DNA of 64,000 nucleotides from Sesamum alatum (Eukaryota > Streptophyta > Magnoliopsida > Lamiales > Pedaliaceae): positions 8,013,001-8,077,000 of the forward strand of contig JACGWO010000006.1 of NCBI GenBank assembly GCA_034509735.1, written 5' to 3'. Numbering within the stretch: position 1 is the first letter of the stretch; every line of letters starts with the position of its first letter. The position numbers and the translations under genes were made by a program. Below, one piece after another: positions 33,791 through 46,298 of the stretch. Below the pieces are notes generated by a model. It did not search any database, had not been told where the DNA came from, and saw only the letters and a program-made list of their open reading frames with translations.

Positions 33791-35600
33791 TGGGGAGGTG
33801 GGGAAGCACTAACTTTCACATGAATGAATTGAGGATTGTCAATATACGTATGAATGTTAACATCATGGAAGCCAAAACATCAAATTTTATTATTAATATA
33901 TTAGAGCATGCAAAATTGAAAACACTAACTTTCTAACAAAAGCATTATTCTGCAATTGTACAAAAGGCTTCGAGAAGGACAAGAATCGTGTGGTTTGTGT
34001 TCAGCTATCATATCAAGCAAGAATGTTTATGTTTAGGAAGTCTTACCTATGCCCCTAGACATTCCAAAGAAGGAATTCTTAATCATTTAAGAGGATAGAT
34101 AGGGATGATGATCATTGTACTCCTTTTCAGAGAGAGTTTTAGGAAGGAGAATGTACCTTTCACATTTTTACCTTTAGCAGGTAGGAATATTAAAGGATGA
34201 TAGTTTCGCCTGCGGATTTGTGTCCTTTTTGTGCTTCTGTGTTGAGTTGGAACCAGATAAGATTGCTTTTTGTAAAAATAGACTCCATTTCTTGACTTGT
34301 TAGGTGGGGACATCCTCTCCTTGGGACTCCCATGTTGCTTGTCATTCATTTGTCTTTCAAAGAGAGTCCACCATCTCTTCCACCTCGTCTTGTTTTGATT
34401 TTGCGTCTCATCCTCCTAGTGGGCAAAGGGCTTGAAACCTGTTAGAACGGTCCAATGGGGAGTTTTGATCTTCCTCTTCATCTTGGGTGGGCTTCCAGAA
34501 GTGTAGGGAATAGTTCTGTCAGGTCAGTGTTCCTGTTCTTTGTTGCCTGTTTCTGTCAAGTACTCTCCATACATGGCGTCAATCTCCTCAATAACATTGC
34601 TGAATCAAGACAAGTTTTGCCACGCCAATTTATAGTTTCTAGATCCCTGTTTTTTTTTTATCAAGGTCAACAAGAGAGAGGGTCATGATAATTAAAGTCT
34701 TCCAGAAACTCAGTGTTGGGTTCTAAGCTACTATATATCTGTGGGTTCCTCTGGGTCGTCTCTATTCAAGGTGTTATGGGTGTTGTGTATGTGTTCAGGA
34801 ACTTTAGAAGAGCTGGCAATAATTTTGTAGGAAAGATGGGGGATGTTCTATAGTTAGTGGCCTTATGGGTTATTCAAAAGCATTTATGTCATTAGGGTCA
34901 GATTGATGATCAACAGTGTTACCAATAGCTTTGTTAACAACCTATGTCATTTATTAAATCACAACAGAATTAGATTAGTGTGGTGCATTCTGAAGGTATT
35001 TGGTGTGTAAAGACCATAGGAGCAACATTAACAAAGGTTGTAGCTTCATTATCAAACATAGCAGCATGTTCAATATTCCAACCATTCATAGGCACAGAAC
35101 TGTTAGCATTCAATATGTTCAATGTTATTCAACATTCCACATTCACAGAATTTCACAATATAACGAAGCATTCCTAGAAACAGACTTAGCAGGGAGCAGC
35201 CAGAATAATGAGTACACCAACAATAGATTACCAATAGTTTTCAGTCAACAACCTTTGGGGGATCAAACAACAATATTATTTGACAACATGCATATTTTCA
35301 ACATTCACAGTGTCCAATATTAATTTTCATTCACAAACTTTTGAAGGAACAAGTAGCAGTATTATCAAACATGCACAATCTTCCTGACCTGTAACAGTAG
35401 AAGTTTTGGGCCAGTGCATTACCTATCACAAGAGTTATTAATCAAAGCAGCTTCAACCAATTTGCTAGCCTCCCCTCTTCTTGCAGGTTCAGGGAGTGGC
35501 ATATTTTGCATTTTGTCACTAAGATACAAAGGTACTTGCATGGTTAACAGTATCATTAAGGAGCTGAATATTACCACCACCAATGTCATGCATACTATCA
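33791..35600. other. Degraded LINE interior between ORF1 and endonuclease
   Basis: About 1.8 kb where the 5' half of the endonuclease and the ORF1-ORF2 spacer should be. Open frames are short and unconvincing. Two blocks contain repeated short words (ACATGCA, TTCACA), but nothing is assignable. Confidence 0.35.
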
Positions 35601-35609
35601 GCTGAAGGA

Positions 35610-36240
35610 TCAAAGATGACTCTCTTCTCTTTGTTTTAGTAGGAGCCATATTTTCAGTAGGGGTGAGGATAGGTTTAGGAGCATTTTAGTCTTTAAGTGA
35701 CATGACTTTTGTTCATGACCAAATATATTTGCAAAGAGCGCAATAAAGTGGACAATTTCATAAGTATACTCCTTGCTAATAGCGACATCCCTCAAATTCA
35801 AGAAAAACAAACCTATGTACGGGGTACAATGAGGTCAAGTCACAACAAACACCCGGGCTAAAGCTAGGTCTAGTGAGGTCCCCCGTGTGGTTCATCCATT
35901 CTAAGAGGCTTTCCTAAAAAACTTTGCTATGATAACTAGGGCCCTTTTCTCAAATAAATGGCATGTAACTCAAGGAAATTCACCCCAACGGGGGGCCAAT
36001 TGGCCGATATCATTATTTGGGTTTAAAGATTGGTGTCCACTTGAATCACCCTCATATGATATTTGGTCAAATTCATGTGTCCAATCTCCCCGAACCAAGC
36101 CAAAGTCTCGAGTAGTCTTCTCATTAGATAAATGAATTAATACATGCTTAACATTAATCACTCCAACGCTAACAGAATCCCTAAGGCCAAGTTTAACAGT
36201 GGCGATTTAGGGAAAAATTCAAGTTTAGGCAATCCATGAT
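35610..36240 (-). pseudogene. LINE ORF1 (DUF4283/zinc-knuckle type) remnant
   Basis: On the minus strand MDEPTRGTSLDLALARVCV (near 35840-35900) and a degraded zinc-knuckle region (IFGHEQKSCHLKT near 35690-35730) match the usual ORF1 arrangement of plant L1 elements. Frames are broken by several stops. Confidence 0.6.
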
Positions 36241-36299
36241 CAAATTTACTCCACCTAAAAGCAAATTTTAAGCCTGTCTAACAAAGATGTGCAATAGTT

Positions 36300-37010
36300 C
36301 TTTCCTTCGAGAATGATATACCTGGTTCACTTTTGAAGGAAGAAGTTTAACCCATGGTAAGACTGCACGCATCATTGTTGAAGTTTCTTAAGCAGCTCTA
36401 GTTGCATCATTGCGCAAGTTGATGCTCTAGTCAAGCTTGCTGCAATCAAACAGTGGAGTATGAATCTGTTCGCCGACGGACAATTACCTGTTTGGAGTAG
36501 GCGGAGGTAGAGGCGGTTCACGAGGTGGAAGGAAAGAGGCAAGTTGGTATATTCCATGTTCAGGAAGCCATTGATGAAAGGGTGGTCAGAGGAATCAGGG
36601 GAAGGCGACGGTAGGGTTGTGATGAGGATAAAGGAAGAGCATTTCGCCGGTGACAAGCAAGAGCGTCAACAAACGAGGTGGGGATGTGGGAGAGAGGCTA
36701 GGGTTTAGGAGCGAACATGGGGAGCGTGGTGGGCTTAAAACGAGAAAGGGAGGCGGCTGTTGCAGGAGAAAGGCGCACACAAGGCTGGGCGAGGTAGTAA
36801 GTGTGCAAATAGCACATACTGGAAGGTGCCGGGAACAAAATCGAGCGTATTGAGGGAGCGTGGGTTGTGGGGATGGTGGGCATAAACGGAGAGGATGATG
36901 GGTGAGGGAAGATTTAGGGGGGCTAGGCCGCCGACGCAAGAAAGTCGGCGACGCGGGAAGGAGAGCTGGACGAAAAACTATTTGAAAAAAAAAACACACT
37001 CACTGTGTGT
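36300..37010 (-). other. 5' region of the LINE, GC-richer
   Basis: It has a 134-codon proline-rich minus-strand frame (36999-36595), which looks like the G/C-skewed 5' untranslated or promoter region common in plant LINEs rather than a protein. The boundary with the flanking TIR arm is near 37010-37040. Confidence 0.4.
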
Positions 37011-38689
37011 AAATTCGCAGCTACACAGAGAGAGAGTTTTTGTTTTATATGTACTCTCCACTTAAGTTTGTTTTAGAATCACTTCAGTCTGTTAAGTTCA
37101 TTTCTTGACTTTAGCATCCCTAACTTTAATTTTTGTTTCAATTTGGTTCCCTTTGAAACATTTTTTCGAATGATATGTAGCTGGATTTTGACTTTCTGAA
37201 GTGGTAAAATGTTGAACTGAAGTTTGTTTTTCTCACTTTAGTTCCATAAGTTTTGTAAATTATTAAATTAGTCATTTTTAATTGGGTGGGAAGATACTTT
37301 TTATATTTTTGTATGCTAAATATGATATAACTATCTTATGTCAATAATAAAATTATAATTTCTTGTGTGAACATGATTATAACAATAATGCTTAACTTAA
37401 GATAATAACTTTTTTTAACCATTTCAGCAAGCGTTGTATTTCCAAAAATTCAAATTACAAAAATAATGAGTTAAAAACGATAACTTTTCTTTTTTCATTA
37501 TGAAATGTGGCAAATATGGTAAGACATGGGTCGACGTATATTCTTCATGGTAGATAAATAACTAAGAAATAATGATTGTTTTTATCCTTAGAGGCAGGCT
37601 ACCAGAATAATGATAATTTGTATGAATTACGAGAAAATAAAAAGACAATGTTACTAAGAAGTTATAATTTACGCAATATAAATCTCTATGTTTTTTTACA
37701 TCACAATTTTAGAAAAAATTTTCTATAAATACCTCTTGGAAATGAATATTAATATATATATATTATATATATATGAAATTCAACAGAGTCTCTATTTAAA
37801 AACTACATTCCACCAATGTTTTGTTTGAAACCCCAATGTGTGAACATTTAATAAATATTGTTAAGATTTAACTTTTCTTAAACTTATCTTTAACTACTAA
37901 GATTAAAAATTATTGATTTAAAATCTTTTTAAGATTATATATCGGCTTTCACAAAATTTAGTCCATAGCTTTTGATTTTTTTTATTGTATACTTCTGAAA
38001 TGGCATAAAATAAAATAAAATTATTTTAGTTAAGCAATATGTTATTATTGTATTTAATAAGTAACTCAAAGTTTCATTTATTTCCATTAAGATAATTATA
38101 TTTATATTCAACATACAAAAGTATAAAAATATATTTTTCCCATCTAAAATATGACTTATTTGATAATTTTACAAAATATAAGGGACTAAAAGTAAAAAAA
38201 TCAAATTAAATCCAACCATTTATCCTCCTAAGAAAATCTAATCAAATTCGAGTCAACGGTATTTGATTCCATCGTAAGAAAACAATGGTCAGATGATTCA
38301 TCTTGAAAATTGTCTTAGAAAGCCGTTTATACAAATCTGTTAAAAGTTTATAGATGCTAGAATCAAGAAATGATCAATTTAGGGAACTAAAAGATTCTAA
38401 AATGCGAACTTAATGTGATCAACACAGTAATTTGCCCTATTCTTACATGTTGGCACCTAAATCTTATGCTACATTAATACATTTAAATGGAAGAATTTGA
38501 AATTAAAGTGAGGATTTCAGAGAAAAATTCAAATGACTCCATGTCAAAATAATTTGAGATCCATCAATACTTCACAAAATGTAGTTTAAAGTGAAAGTTT
38601 GAAGGATTTAAAATCCTTTAAATTTATAATTATTCAAACAAATTCAGACTATATTTGGATTGATGAAATCAAAATTGACACTACAAAAA

Positions 38690-39365
38690 ATGTGAAAAAT
38701 TGGAACAGTATTAGGAATGATTTTTTAAAGTTTTGGAACGGTTACAACCTCACTGCAATATATTGGACCGGTTTCTTGCACGTTTTGGAACGAGAGACCT
38801 TCTGTTGTAATTCATGGTGTTCCTAAAAATTTGGGAACGGAATTCAGAAATCGTTCTTATTTTGGCACGCTTTTTGAAAACACATTCATTGAAACTGTTC
38901 CTAAAAAATATTTGTCTTTGTAAATACGTGATTTATGTATTTGGAACATTGAACTAATATTTGGTGGCGGGTCGATTTTTATATTTCTATCATATTTTAA
39001 AATGGATCTTGGAAACTCTTTTTGTATCAATTTTAATGTATGGAAGATGCATTTTCCACCCCAGTTTGGTACTTATACATTTTGGAACGGTATGTGGAAC
39101 TATAGTTGAACCTAATTTTGGAATACACGTAGGAATGATTTTGATATTTATTTGGAATACATTGTTGGAACAGTTTTAAGATGTGTATTTGAAGCGACAA
39201 CAATGATATATAGTCATTAACTTTGGAATATATCATGGCACGACTTTGTCCCTTTTTTGGAATGCAATTTTAGAGCGTTTTTAGGAACGGTCCTCAATAT
39301 TATGGTATAAAGTTTTGGGACGGGTTGCTCGATGTTGAAGAATCCTTAACCGCTCCAAAGACCAT
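38690..39365. repeat. Left subterminal repeats of the CACTA element
   Basis: More than ten copies of words such as TTGGAACGG, TTTGGAACG and TTTGGAATAC spaced 20-60 bp apart, ending with AACCGCTCCAAAGACC. Such arrays bind the accessory transposase in characterised CACTA systems. Confidence 0.8.
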
Positions 39366-39649
39366 TTGCCTAAAATTATTTTTATATTTAATTTTTTTAT
39401 TTCTTAAAATAATTATATTCTATATAAATAAATAATTATTATTATTGCTTTTTTTTATAATTTGGTTAAATAATTAACTATTGAATAATGTTATGCAATT
39501 CATAAAAATATATATAATTACGCAAATAAATTATATTAATAAAAAAAGTATTCATTTATTACAATATATATATATTATATAAACATTATGTCCACACACT
39601 GACCTCCTCATCGTCATCGTCCCATGTTGGCATAAGTTTGGGGCACAGG

Positions 39650-40560
39650 GGTTCTGTCAGAGGCTGAGACGGGCCGGCAGTGAGAGGTGCGTGGTCTGTA
39701 TGGACTTCATCATGGCCATCATGTCGACCATCATTGTCTCGAGCCGAACCATTCGATTCCTCCATATCTGATGGTGGCGGCTACGGTAGCGGCTGCAGTG
39801 GCGATGGCGATGTGAAGGTCTGGCTAATGCCGGGGCCTCAATAACCAAAGCCGAATACACGGCCTTTGTTCTTACCCCCGACCATTGCCAACCACAGATC
39901 CTGTTCGGTCATTACTCGAGCTCCTTCGATTCGGCTGGAAATATCCTGAGAATCGGTCGGGGCCTGCTACTAGTGATCCTCCAGTAGTTTCTGGAACATC
40001 TCCTGCAAAACAAACCAAAATATTATTATTATTGCCAAAAATTTAAGGAATCTTTTTTTAACTACAATTTACCGCCACCATCGGCTGCCCTCGGGCCGCT
40101 CCAGGCCGCCGCCAACCTTCTTTATTGTAGCATCTGGAGAATAACTCCATCTGCTTCACAAGGTCGATCGAGCTCTGCCTCCCTGTACAAGAAAAGAACA
40201 ATTAGTCAAATATTTATTTAATATTGATAAAAGCTTTAAAAAAAGTACTTACCATCTTCCTTGGGATCGACCTAACAACAATTGAACAAAATAATGTGCA
40301 TGTCGGAATAAGTGGGTAATCTAACTGAATGATCCCTTCAAGTATCCCATAGAAGTCATCTATTTGTGTCTACATATGATGAGCTTTCAACAACACACCC
40401 CACAATTCATAGTTGACCTTGCCAAACGTTGTGACTTTCAGCGTGGAAATTGAAACCATTCATGAAGTAACACGGAAACGTCGTCACTTCTGCCTTAGGA
40501 CCCTAATAATGCAACTTCAACAATTTGTTGTCTGTGTAGTTCAATTCGGGGTTCACCTGC
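39650..40560 (-). pseudogene. Second CACTA-encoded protein, degraded
   Basis: LWLAMVGGKNKGRVFGFGY near 39830-39890 is the hallmark C-terminal block of the En/Spm-associated plant transposon protein, here followed by a stop. Upstream pieces on the minus strand (about 40080-40150 and 40270-40550) fit weakly. Introns are likely. Confidence 0.55.
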
Positions 40561-40959
40561 AATTCATATAGCAATTGAAATACTTGATAAGAAATTGACC
40601 TAATTGAAAAAATTCACTTGGGAATTGAACTTGACACTTACACGAAGTTTGAATCAATCCTCAAATTCAACAACCACTAGTTGATCAATTCTTGGGTTTC
40701 TCTGAATAGTATTGCTTGTAGCAGTTCATTCAAGAACGAACCTTTTCCAGAAACAATGAATAATTATAAATCAGGCCTTCATCAAACTCTCGTGATCGTT
40801 AGACTATATATATAAGTATGCATTACACTTACTCATAGTATGGTGTGACTATTTCACAATTGCAACAACACGTACGTCTCAATTATGTGAAGTTCTTCAT
40901 CCCTGAGCCATCACTTCTTTGAGGCTCCACTTTGTCAGCCAGGGTGGTTGAAAATGGAC

Positions 40960-43244
40960 CATGGTATTCGATCGTCGTTGCTCGTGAGATCAATTGACGC
41001 CTCGACGCGTGCTTTGTTTTTCACCTTCTTCTTCAAATCGCGAAGGGATCTATTCGTGACGAATATTTGATTAATATACAAATGACCCAAAATAATATAT
41101 ATAAAAAATAAAATTTTCTCGTGGTAGATACCTCTCAAAATGGGTACATCCACCTGTATTGCACTGGCCCTCCAATGCACGCCTCATATGGTAGGTAAAC
41201 AAATTAGGGTGATCCCATTGAGTGTCGAAAAAAGGAGAAAAATAGTTTTTTCAAGGTTGCACATGATGACGGCTACACCTGTATTTTCAATTCTTGTACA
41301 TTGGTGACATCTAGCGTGGCCGTAGCATATGAATCTGGAATAAAATACTCACCTCCGTCAAAACGCTCCACACATGCTCAGGAAGCATTTTTACGGAAGG
41401 CAACTGAATTGATAAAATTTTTTGCATGAATACATGACAATTCATTGGCTCTTCATGCGTGCATCCTTAGCTCCTTCATGTCGATGCAGCGGGAACAGAT
41501 TAGATGCGTATTACCCATCAAGGAAACCTAAGGCAACGAATCCACTCATATATCCTCTTCTTATCGTCCTTCGTCAGTGTATATACAACTTTCGGCATCA
41601 AGTTCGGTCTCCTTTTGTCCACCTCAAGCTCCACCCGATTACATATGATCTTCAGATCCTTCCGTGCATTCAGATTATCCTTTGTTTTGCCCTTTATGTC
41701 CATCACGGTATTGATATATTGTCAAACACATTCTTGATGGTGTCCTATTAGATGCGTCCCCCAATATTCAAGCTCCCCAAAAATTCTTTTCTTCGTCCAC
41801 TGTGTGCTCAATACCATAGCCCGCCGGTTCAGTCAATTGGTTCTTCGACTGCAACACTAAATGCATTGACATGGGCTTGGATCTGCTCTACAGTCAGCCT
41901 CGGACGTTCAACCTTCCTTTCCACTCAATTTTTAGTGAAGACTTTTTTAATTCTGTGGTATGGAAGAGGGGGGGGGAGGGGGGAAACTGCTTGTGGCAGT
42001 CAAATTAGCATGCTTTTCTAACCGTGCTACAGATGGAATGCCCGTGTGTCCTCCATACAAACTGGACACCCATAACAGGTGCAATACTCCATCCAGACAC
42101 CATCCCATAAGTAGGTAGGTCGTTTACTGTCCACATCAATGCGGCGCGCATCATGAATGCCTGATTCAAGGCATTGTCATGCGTCCGTACACCCACATGC
42201 CCTAAATTTTGCAACTCCTTGATCAACAGCTCCAGGTACACATTGATTAGACGTTTGAGATTGGAAGGGCCATGGATCACCATCGTCAGGAACATATACT
42301 AAGACTTCATGCACATTCCTGGTGGGAGATTGTACGGTCTAAGTATAATGGGCCAACATGAGTAAGTTTTATCAAATTACCCGTGCGGTGCAAATCCATC
42401 CGTGCACAGCCCCAATTTAACATTACGGGGATCAGCTGCAAAATTGGGATATGTCCGGTTAAAATGTATCCAAGCCTCTGCATCGGATGGATGACACATG
42501 GATCCCTCCTTTGTCTGATGGTTGGCAAGCCACGTCATGTGCTCAGCAGTCGCTTTCGAAGCATACAATCTCTGCAGCCGAGGAGTAAGCGGCAGGTACC
42601 TAAGAATGGCGTACGGTGCCTTCTTGCGTCTAGGATTTCTCTCCCTGGTTACACGCATGAATCTTCTCAATAGATAAACGCATGTTTCTTATCAATTTCT
42701 TCGTACTGTAGTAATCGGGGGGGAGGGGGTGTGATCGCGGGGCAGTATATGATCAGCCCACTCATCGGGCCCCTCATCATAATCTGAAGTAGGCCCGACA
42801 TCAGAAGGACATTACCTCGTACCATCATCAAACACACACTCCTGGTTATAAGAAGACCAAAAAGCCAGCTCAGTGGCATCGAAACATCCTATGCGCCTAA
42901 TCCATCTGAGCCGCATCACCCCAATGCGTACTACCCTTCTCCTGAGCGGCTGGAGTTTGCTGCTGCTGCTGCTGCACAGGGGTCGTGATCACGGCATCAA
43001 AGTACTCCTGCACCCTCTCCTCGCCATGCGAAGTCCAATTATAATACTCCGGCATAAAGCCTTTCATACACAAGTCGAAATTTACCTCGTCCGATGTTTT
43101 GAACCTTTTGTTTTTTCACTTTCAACACGGACACTTAATCTTCTTGCCATCCATATATGCACGCTGAGACTTGGCCCTCTCAAGAAATGCAGTAACACCA
43201 TCCTCAAACCCCAGCGTCACACCTAGCAGGTCCTGATCATACAT
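40960..43244 (-). pseudogene. CACTA TNP2-like transposase
   Basis: It starts near 43244 (MYDQDLLGVTLGFEDGVTAF, ending KIKCPC then stop). 42670-42377 has RLQRLYASKATAEHMTWLA and KLGLCTDGFAPHG. 42295-42005 has HGPSNLKRLINVYLELLIKE and ALMWTVNDLPTYGMVSGW. 41706-41518 has MDIKGKTKDNLNARKDLKII. The DUF4218-like block GPVQYRWMYPF then KKKVKNKARVEAS spans an intron at about 41130-41050. The order is that of TNP2 transposases. At least four frame-breaking lesions. Confidence 0.85.
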
Positions 43245-43560
43245 TTATCTCCTCAATTACCTTAACATGATTAGGCCTACACATGCAATTGACAAAAATA
43301 ATTAAATAAACATAACAAATTAATATATATATATATATATATACAACCATTAATTAACTACGTGCATTTTAATTGACCAACAAGGCTACAAGTTGTTACC
43401 TGAACCAAAAAAGCTTTAAAGATCAATGAAAATTGAACAAAGATTGGTGATATCTTCCTTTATTTGTATCAAAAAATGCAATAGAGAGAGTGAAAAGAAA
43501 TGAAATGAATAGAGAGTGATAAGAAATGAAATGAAAGGAACATATATATAAGAATTTTTG
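43245..43560 (-). other. 5' leader of the CACTA transposase
   Basis: AT-rich, with (TA)n at 43324-43342. It probably holds the leader and first intron of the transposase transcript. A 122-codon minus frame (43791-43423) reads across it but is compositional. Confidence 0.35.
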
Positions 43561-44160
43561 GAACTGGCATTGGAATGGTACTTGGAACTCCAAACTAGCA
43601 GTTAAAAAATTCATTAGGAACGGGTCCGGGCACAGATACAGGGATACAAATATACCCATTAAAATATAGCCGTTGTAGGTTATTTGGAATGGGTTTTGTA
43701 ATGCATTATATCTTATGTTGTTACCCGTTCCAAATTGGAACACACGTCGGAACGGTTTTTGCAACCTAAATAAGTTTTTAATAAGTACCATAACTAGAAA
43801 TGGTAATTGTATTACAACAGAAAACGTCTCATTTTGTGTCTATTCTTGGAACAGTCGGCCATGCATCCCAATTTGAAATGGTTTTAGGGCCGGATTTAGG
43901 AGCATGATGCGTTGAAAGTCCTTTAACCGTTCCAAAGAAAAAAAAAGATGTGTTTCAAATAGTAATACAAATTCTTTCGACTACAAGTTTGGAACGGGTT
44001 TTGGTCTACATGTCGGAACACATTCTTTGGAACGGTTGTCGTAGCGGACCTACCGTTCCAACACGTTAGGACTTATCAGAACACCAATGTGACGTCAGCG
44101 ATGGGTTCTGACTTTGGAACAGTTTTTATAAACCGCTCCTATTCCTACTTTTTTTTTTGG
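43560..44160. repeat. Right subterminal repeats of the CACTA element
   Basis: Inverted counterparts of the left array: TTGGAACGG, TTTGGAATGG, CCGTTCCAA and AACCGTTCCAAAGA recur up to the terminal CACTACC. Confidence 0.8.
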
Positions 44161-44168
44161 TAGTGTGA

Positions 44169-44804
44169 GGACATAATTTGAAAAAAGAACTTCAAATAAC
44201 TCTATATTGAAGAATTTGCAATCCATAAATGTTCAATAAAACATAGTTCACAATTTAGAGGATGAAGTATTTGAGAATCCTTTGAATTTGCAATTATCCA
44301 AACAAACTTCAAGAATTTGTCACTAATAATTTAAAATCCATCAATCCAATACAACCTCAAAGAATTTGCTATTGGGAATTTAAATTTTTTTACTCCAAAG
44401 CCACAAACTCAAATGTAATATCAAAGAATCTCTTTCTAATTGTTATGAAATAATTATAAGAAATTTAAATAATAAAAAAGATATACAAGCTTCTCATAGC
44501 AATATCCTCTTATATGATCAAATTGCACAACATTCAGGCATTAAATATCCTCTGCATTGACTAATTCACATGGGAATATTATAATTACACAAAACATAAA
44601 AAAAACAAGAAAAGAAATATAATTTAATCAAAATTAAAAAAAAAAAAGAAAAATAACTTATTAGTCCCTTTCTCATCTCTTTTCAAGCACTTGAAATTAG
44701 AATCTAGCTACAGTGACCGCAACAACCTTGTAGTCCGCTTCCAATCAAAGCTACTCTTTCCGCCAATATTGACCAAATATAACGTAAAAAACCGGCCGAG
44801 TTGT
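44169..44804. other. Spacer 3' of the ATL gene
   Basis: AT-rich. 44170-44350 contains words such as AATTTGCAATCCAT and ATTTGAAAA that also occur left of the CACTA element (38460-38680), suggesting that the CACTA inserted into an older small repeat. The 3' untranslated region of the ATL gene probably occupies the part nearest 44804; no strong poly(A) signal is evident. Confidence 0.4.
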
Positions 44805-46022
44805 CTAAACCGGAGGCTGAGCCGTGTCATTGGGACAAAGCCGGGTTTCATCTCCGGCATTAGCCTTAGGCTCCAAGCACTTGAACGACGGCATTTTCAC
44901 CGGCGTTCTGCTGCCACTCCTCTTTGAGGTGGACCCTTCACCGGTTTCGGACACCACCTTCGGTGATCTCAACGATAACCCTCTAGCGAAAAAAACCCAC
45001 CGGTCCGACTTGACGTCGCGGTCGGGTATCTCAATCTTCCGGTAAAACCTTCCAGCCCGGCTGCTTCCTTCTCCTCCTCCCCCGGTTCTGTACCCCCTTC
45101 TTGAACTACCTTCCCTAGCTAAAGCAGTGGCGGAGCTTCTAGTGCGATTCAACATAGCCCGGTCCATCACCTCCTTCCTCACTTCAGCCGGCAACCTTAG
45201 AGTGAACCGGTCAAGATTTTCACCTGGTTGAACCAATGAGTGCCCGGTGGAGTGCGACCTAAACTTACCAAAACCGAACATTCTTGGCCTCCGAATAGAC
45301 CAGGATCTTGCCGGCCGGCTCGGGTACTCGAAACTGACGTGCCGGTTCGATGCACTCCCTTGTTCTTCTTGCTGATTATCATCTACTTGGACAACAATTT
45401 CCTCACTTCTTGAATTGCTCCGTCCCACCTCGCCGGTCGACTCCGGAGCCTGAACCGGCTGCTCATCATCCTCGGCCGGTGGAGCCAAATCAGCTCTACA
45501 AACCGGGCAGGTGACGTGCGACTCGAGCCACGCGTCGATGCACTCGGGATGGAACACGTGATCGCACTTGGGCAGCAAACGCAGCGTCTCCTCCTCCTCA
45601 AATTCGTTGAGACACACCGCACACTCCAACGCCCCCTTCCCGATCTTGTGGTCCTTCACTTCCGCGTATGAGAAAGTCGGGAACGTCGCGATGACCGACG
45701 CGTCGAGCCCGCGGCGTGCCGCGGCAGCTCGGCGGGCGGCAAGGGACAGCGCTCGGCGGACGCTGCCGGATGCACCGGAGCCGTCGGAGCAGCGGCGGAT
45801 GTAGATGGAGAAAAAGCCCATAAAGAAGAGGGCCGCTATGAGGACAACTATGATCACGGCCATTGAAGGGCTGAACCTGGCGTACTGGTTGTTGTTGAGG
45901 TTTGGATCCGACTGAGCTCCAACCATGGCGGTTCGTGGCAAGAGAAAGAGGAAGAGGAAGAGAGCAAGGAACCCATGTTGCTCTGCGGCTTTCATTCTAT
46001 GAACTTGGAAAATCTTCATCAA
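44805..46022 (-). CDS. ATL-type RING-H2 E3 ubiquitin ligase (ATL6/ATL31-like)
   Basis: Intact, intronless, 405 codons. N-terminal signal peptide or anchor at about residues 18-36 ([12 protein letters not shown]), transmembrane helix at about 54-75 ([18 protein letters not shown]), the GLD motif of ATL proteins at 105-107 ([13 protein letters not shown]), then a RING-H2: C134, C137, C153, H155, H158, C161, C172, C175 (CX2CX15CXHX2HX2CX10CX2C) with W165. Further conserved blocks: [20 protein letters not shown] and a Ser/Arg-rich tail. In Arabidopsis the related ATL6/ATL31 act at membranes in carbon/nitrogen response and defence through 14-3-3 turnover; the same role here is inference. An alternative start is Met10 (45995). 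Only this gene in the window is complete and undamaged. Confidence 0.95.
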   Translation of the reverse strand: MMKIFQVHRMKAAEQHGFLALFLFLFLLPRTAMVGAQSDPNLNNNQYARFSPSMAVIIVVLIAALFFMGFFSIYIRRCSDGSGASGSVRRALSLAARRAAAARRGLDASVIATFPTFSYAEVKDHKIGKGALECAVCLNEFEEEETLRLLPKCDHVFHPECIDAWLESHVTCPVCRADLAPPAEDDEQPVQAPESTGEVGRSNSRSEEIVVQVDDNQQEEQGSASNRHVSFEYPSRPARSWSIRRPRMFGFGKFRSHSTGHSLVQPGENLDRFTLRLPAEVRKEVMDRAMLNRTRSSATALAREGSSRRGYRTGGGGEGSSRAGRFYRKIEIPDRDVKSDRWVFFARGLSLRSPKVVSETGEGSTSKRSGSRTPVKMPSFKCLEPKANAGDETRLCPNDTAQPPV

Positions 46023-46298
46023 GAACTATACATACATGTATATATACTGTAATATTATTTTGATTGTAGCTGTGATCGATGGCGTCGGAGACGGCGTGTT
46101 GAAGAAGGTGGAAGGAATGTGCAGTTGTGAATAATGGTGAATATATTCTTGAGATAATAGGGATGGAAGGTGGGAGGAGGTAGCGTTTATTGAATTGAAA
46201 GACAGACGGAGATCCTGACTTTTTCTTTTTCATCGCTATCAATATTGTAAGTTTTATTTGATTTCTCATGAGATTTTAAATGATTGATAAAATAATTA
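46023..46298 (-). promoter_or_regulatory. Proximal upstream region of the ATL gene
   Basis: Only 276 bp separate the start codon from the first upstream TIR element. The stretch contains TATATATACATG-like sequence at 46028-46050 and GAATATATTC near 46139, but no single unambiguous TATA box. The core promoter is therefore probably squeezed between the coding region and the transposon. Confidence 0.4.

Larger units (their letters stand above)
22625..37010 (-). mobile_element. L1-type LINE, split by a Ty3/gypsy element
   Basis: Minus-strand order: G/C-rich 5' region, ORF1 with zinc-knuckle remnant, ORF2 endonuclease, reverse transcriptase, zf-RVT connection, RNase H, 3' untranslated region and an A-tract (T-run at 22624-22632 on plus). 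The gypsy element at 25977-32438 interrupts the reverse transcriptase. About 7.9 kb of LINE sequence remains, with many stops. The 5' boundary near 37010 is approximate. Confidence 0.75.
22588..38437. mobile_element. TIR element split by a LINE (outermost level of a nest)
   Basis: The left piece, 22588-22624, reads GGGTAAATCGTACAGTTGGT and the right end, reverse-complemented, reads GGGCAAATTACTGTGTTGAT. After the LINE, the left arm continues at about 37040 (CACTTAAGTTTGTTTTAGAA), mirroring the right arm (ACATTAAGTTCGCATTTTAG), with TCATTTCTTGA and TAGCATC in both. Candidate target duplication TATCTTAAA (22579-22587) versus TATTCTTAC (38438-38446) is imperfect. The original element would have been about 1.4 kb. 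Confidence 0.55.
38679..44165 (-). mobile_element. CACTA (En/Spm-type) DNA transposon
   Basis: The left end is CACTACAAAAAATG and the right end reverse-complements to CACTACCAAAAAAAAAAG. The 3-bp target duplication TGA occurs at 38676-38678 and 44166-44168. Both ends carry hundreds of bp of subterminal repeats built on TTTTGGAACGG. Inside are remnants of a TNP2-type transposase and a second CACTA protein, both minus. The copy is 5,487 bp and coding-dead but has intact ends, so it could be mobilised in trans. Confidence 0.93.

Noticed and set aside
36595..36999. 134-codon proline-rich minus-strand frame
   Set aside because: Compositional; lies where the LINE 5' region is expected.
43423..43791. 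122-codon minus-strand frame in the CACTA element
   Set aside because: Spans the leader and subterminal repeats; hydrophobic low-complexity product with no family resemblance.
44568..45804. Plus-strand frames opposite the ATL gene
   Set aside because: Shadows of the GC-rich ATL coding sequence.
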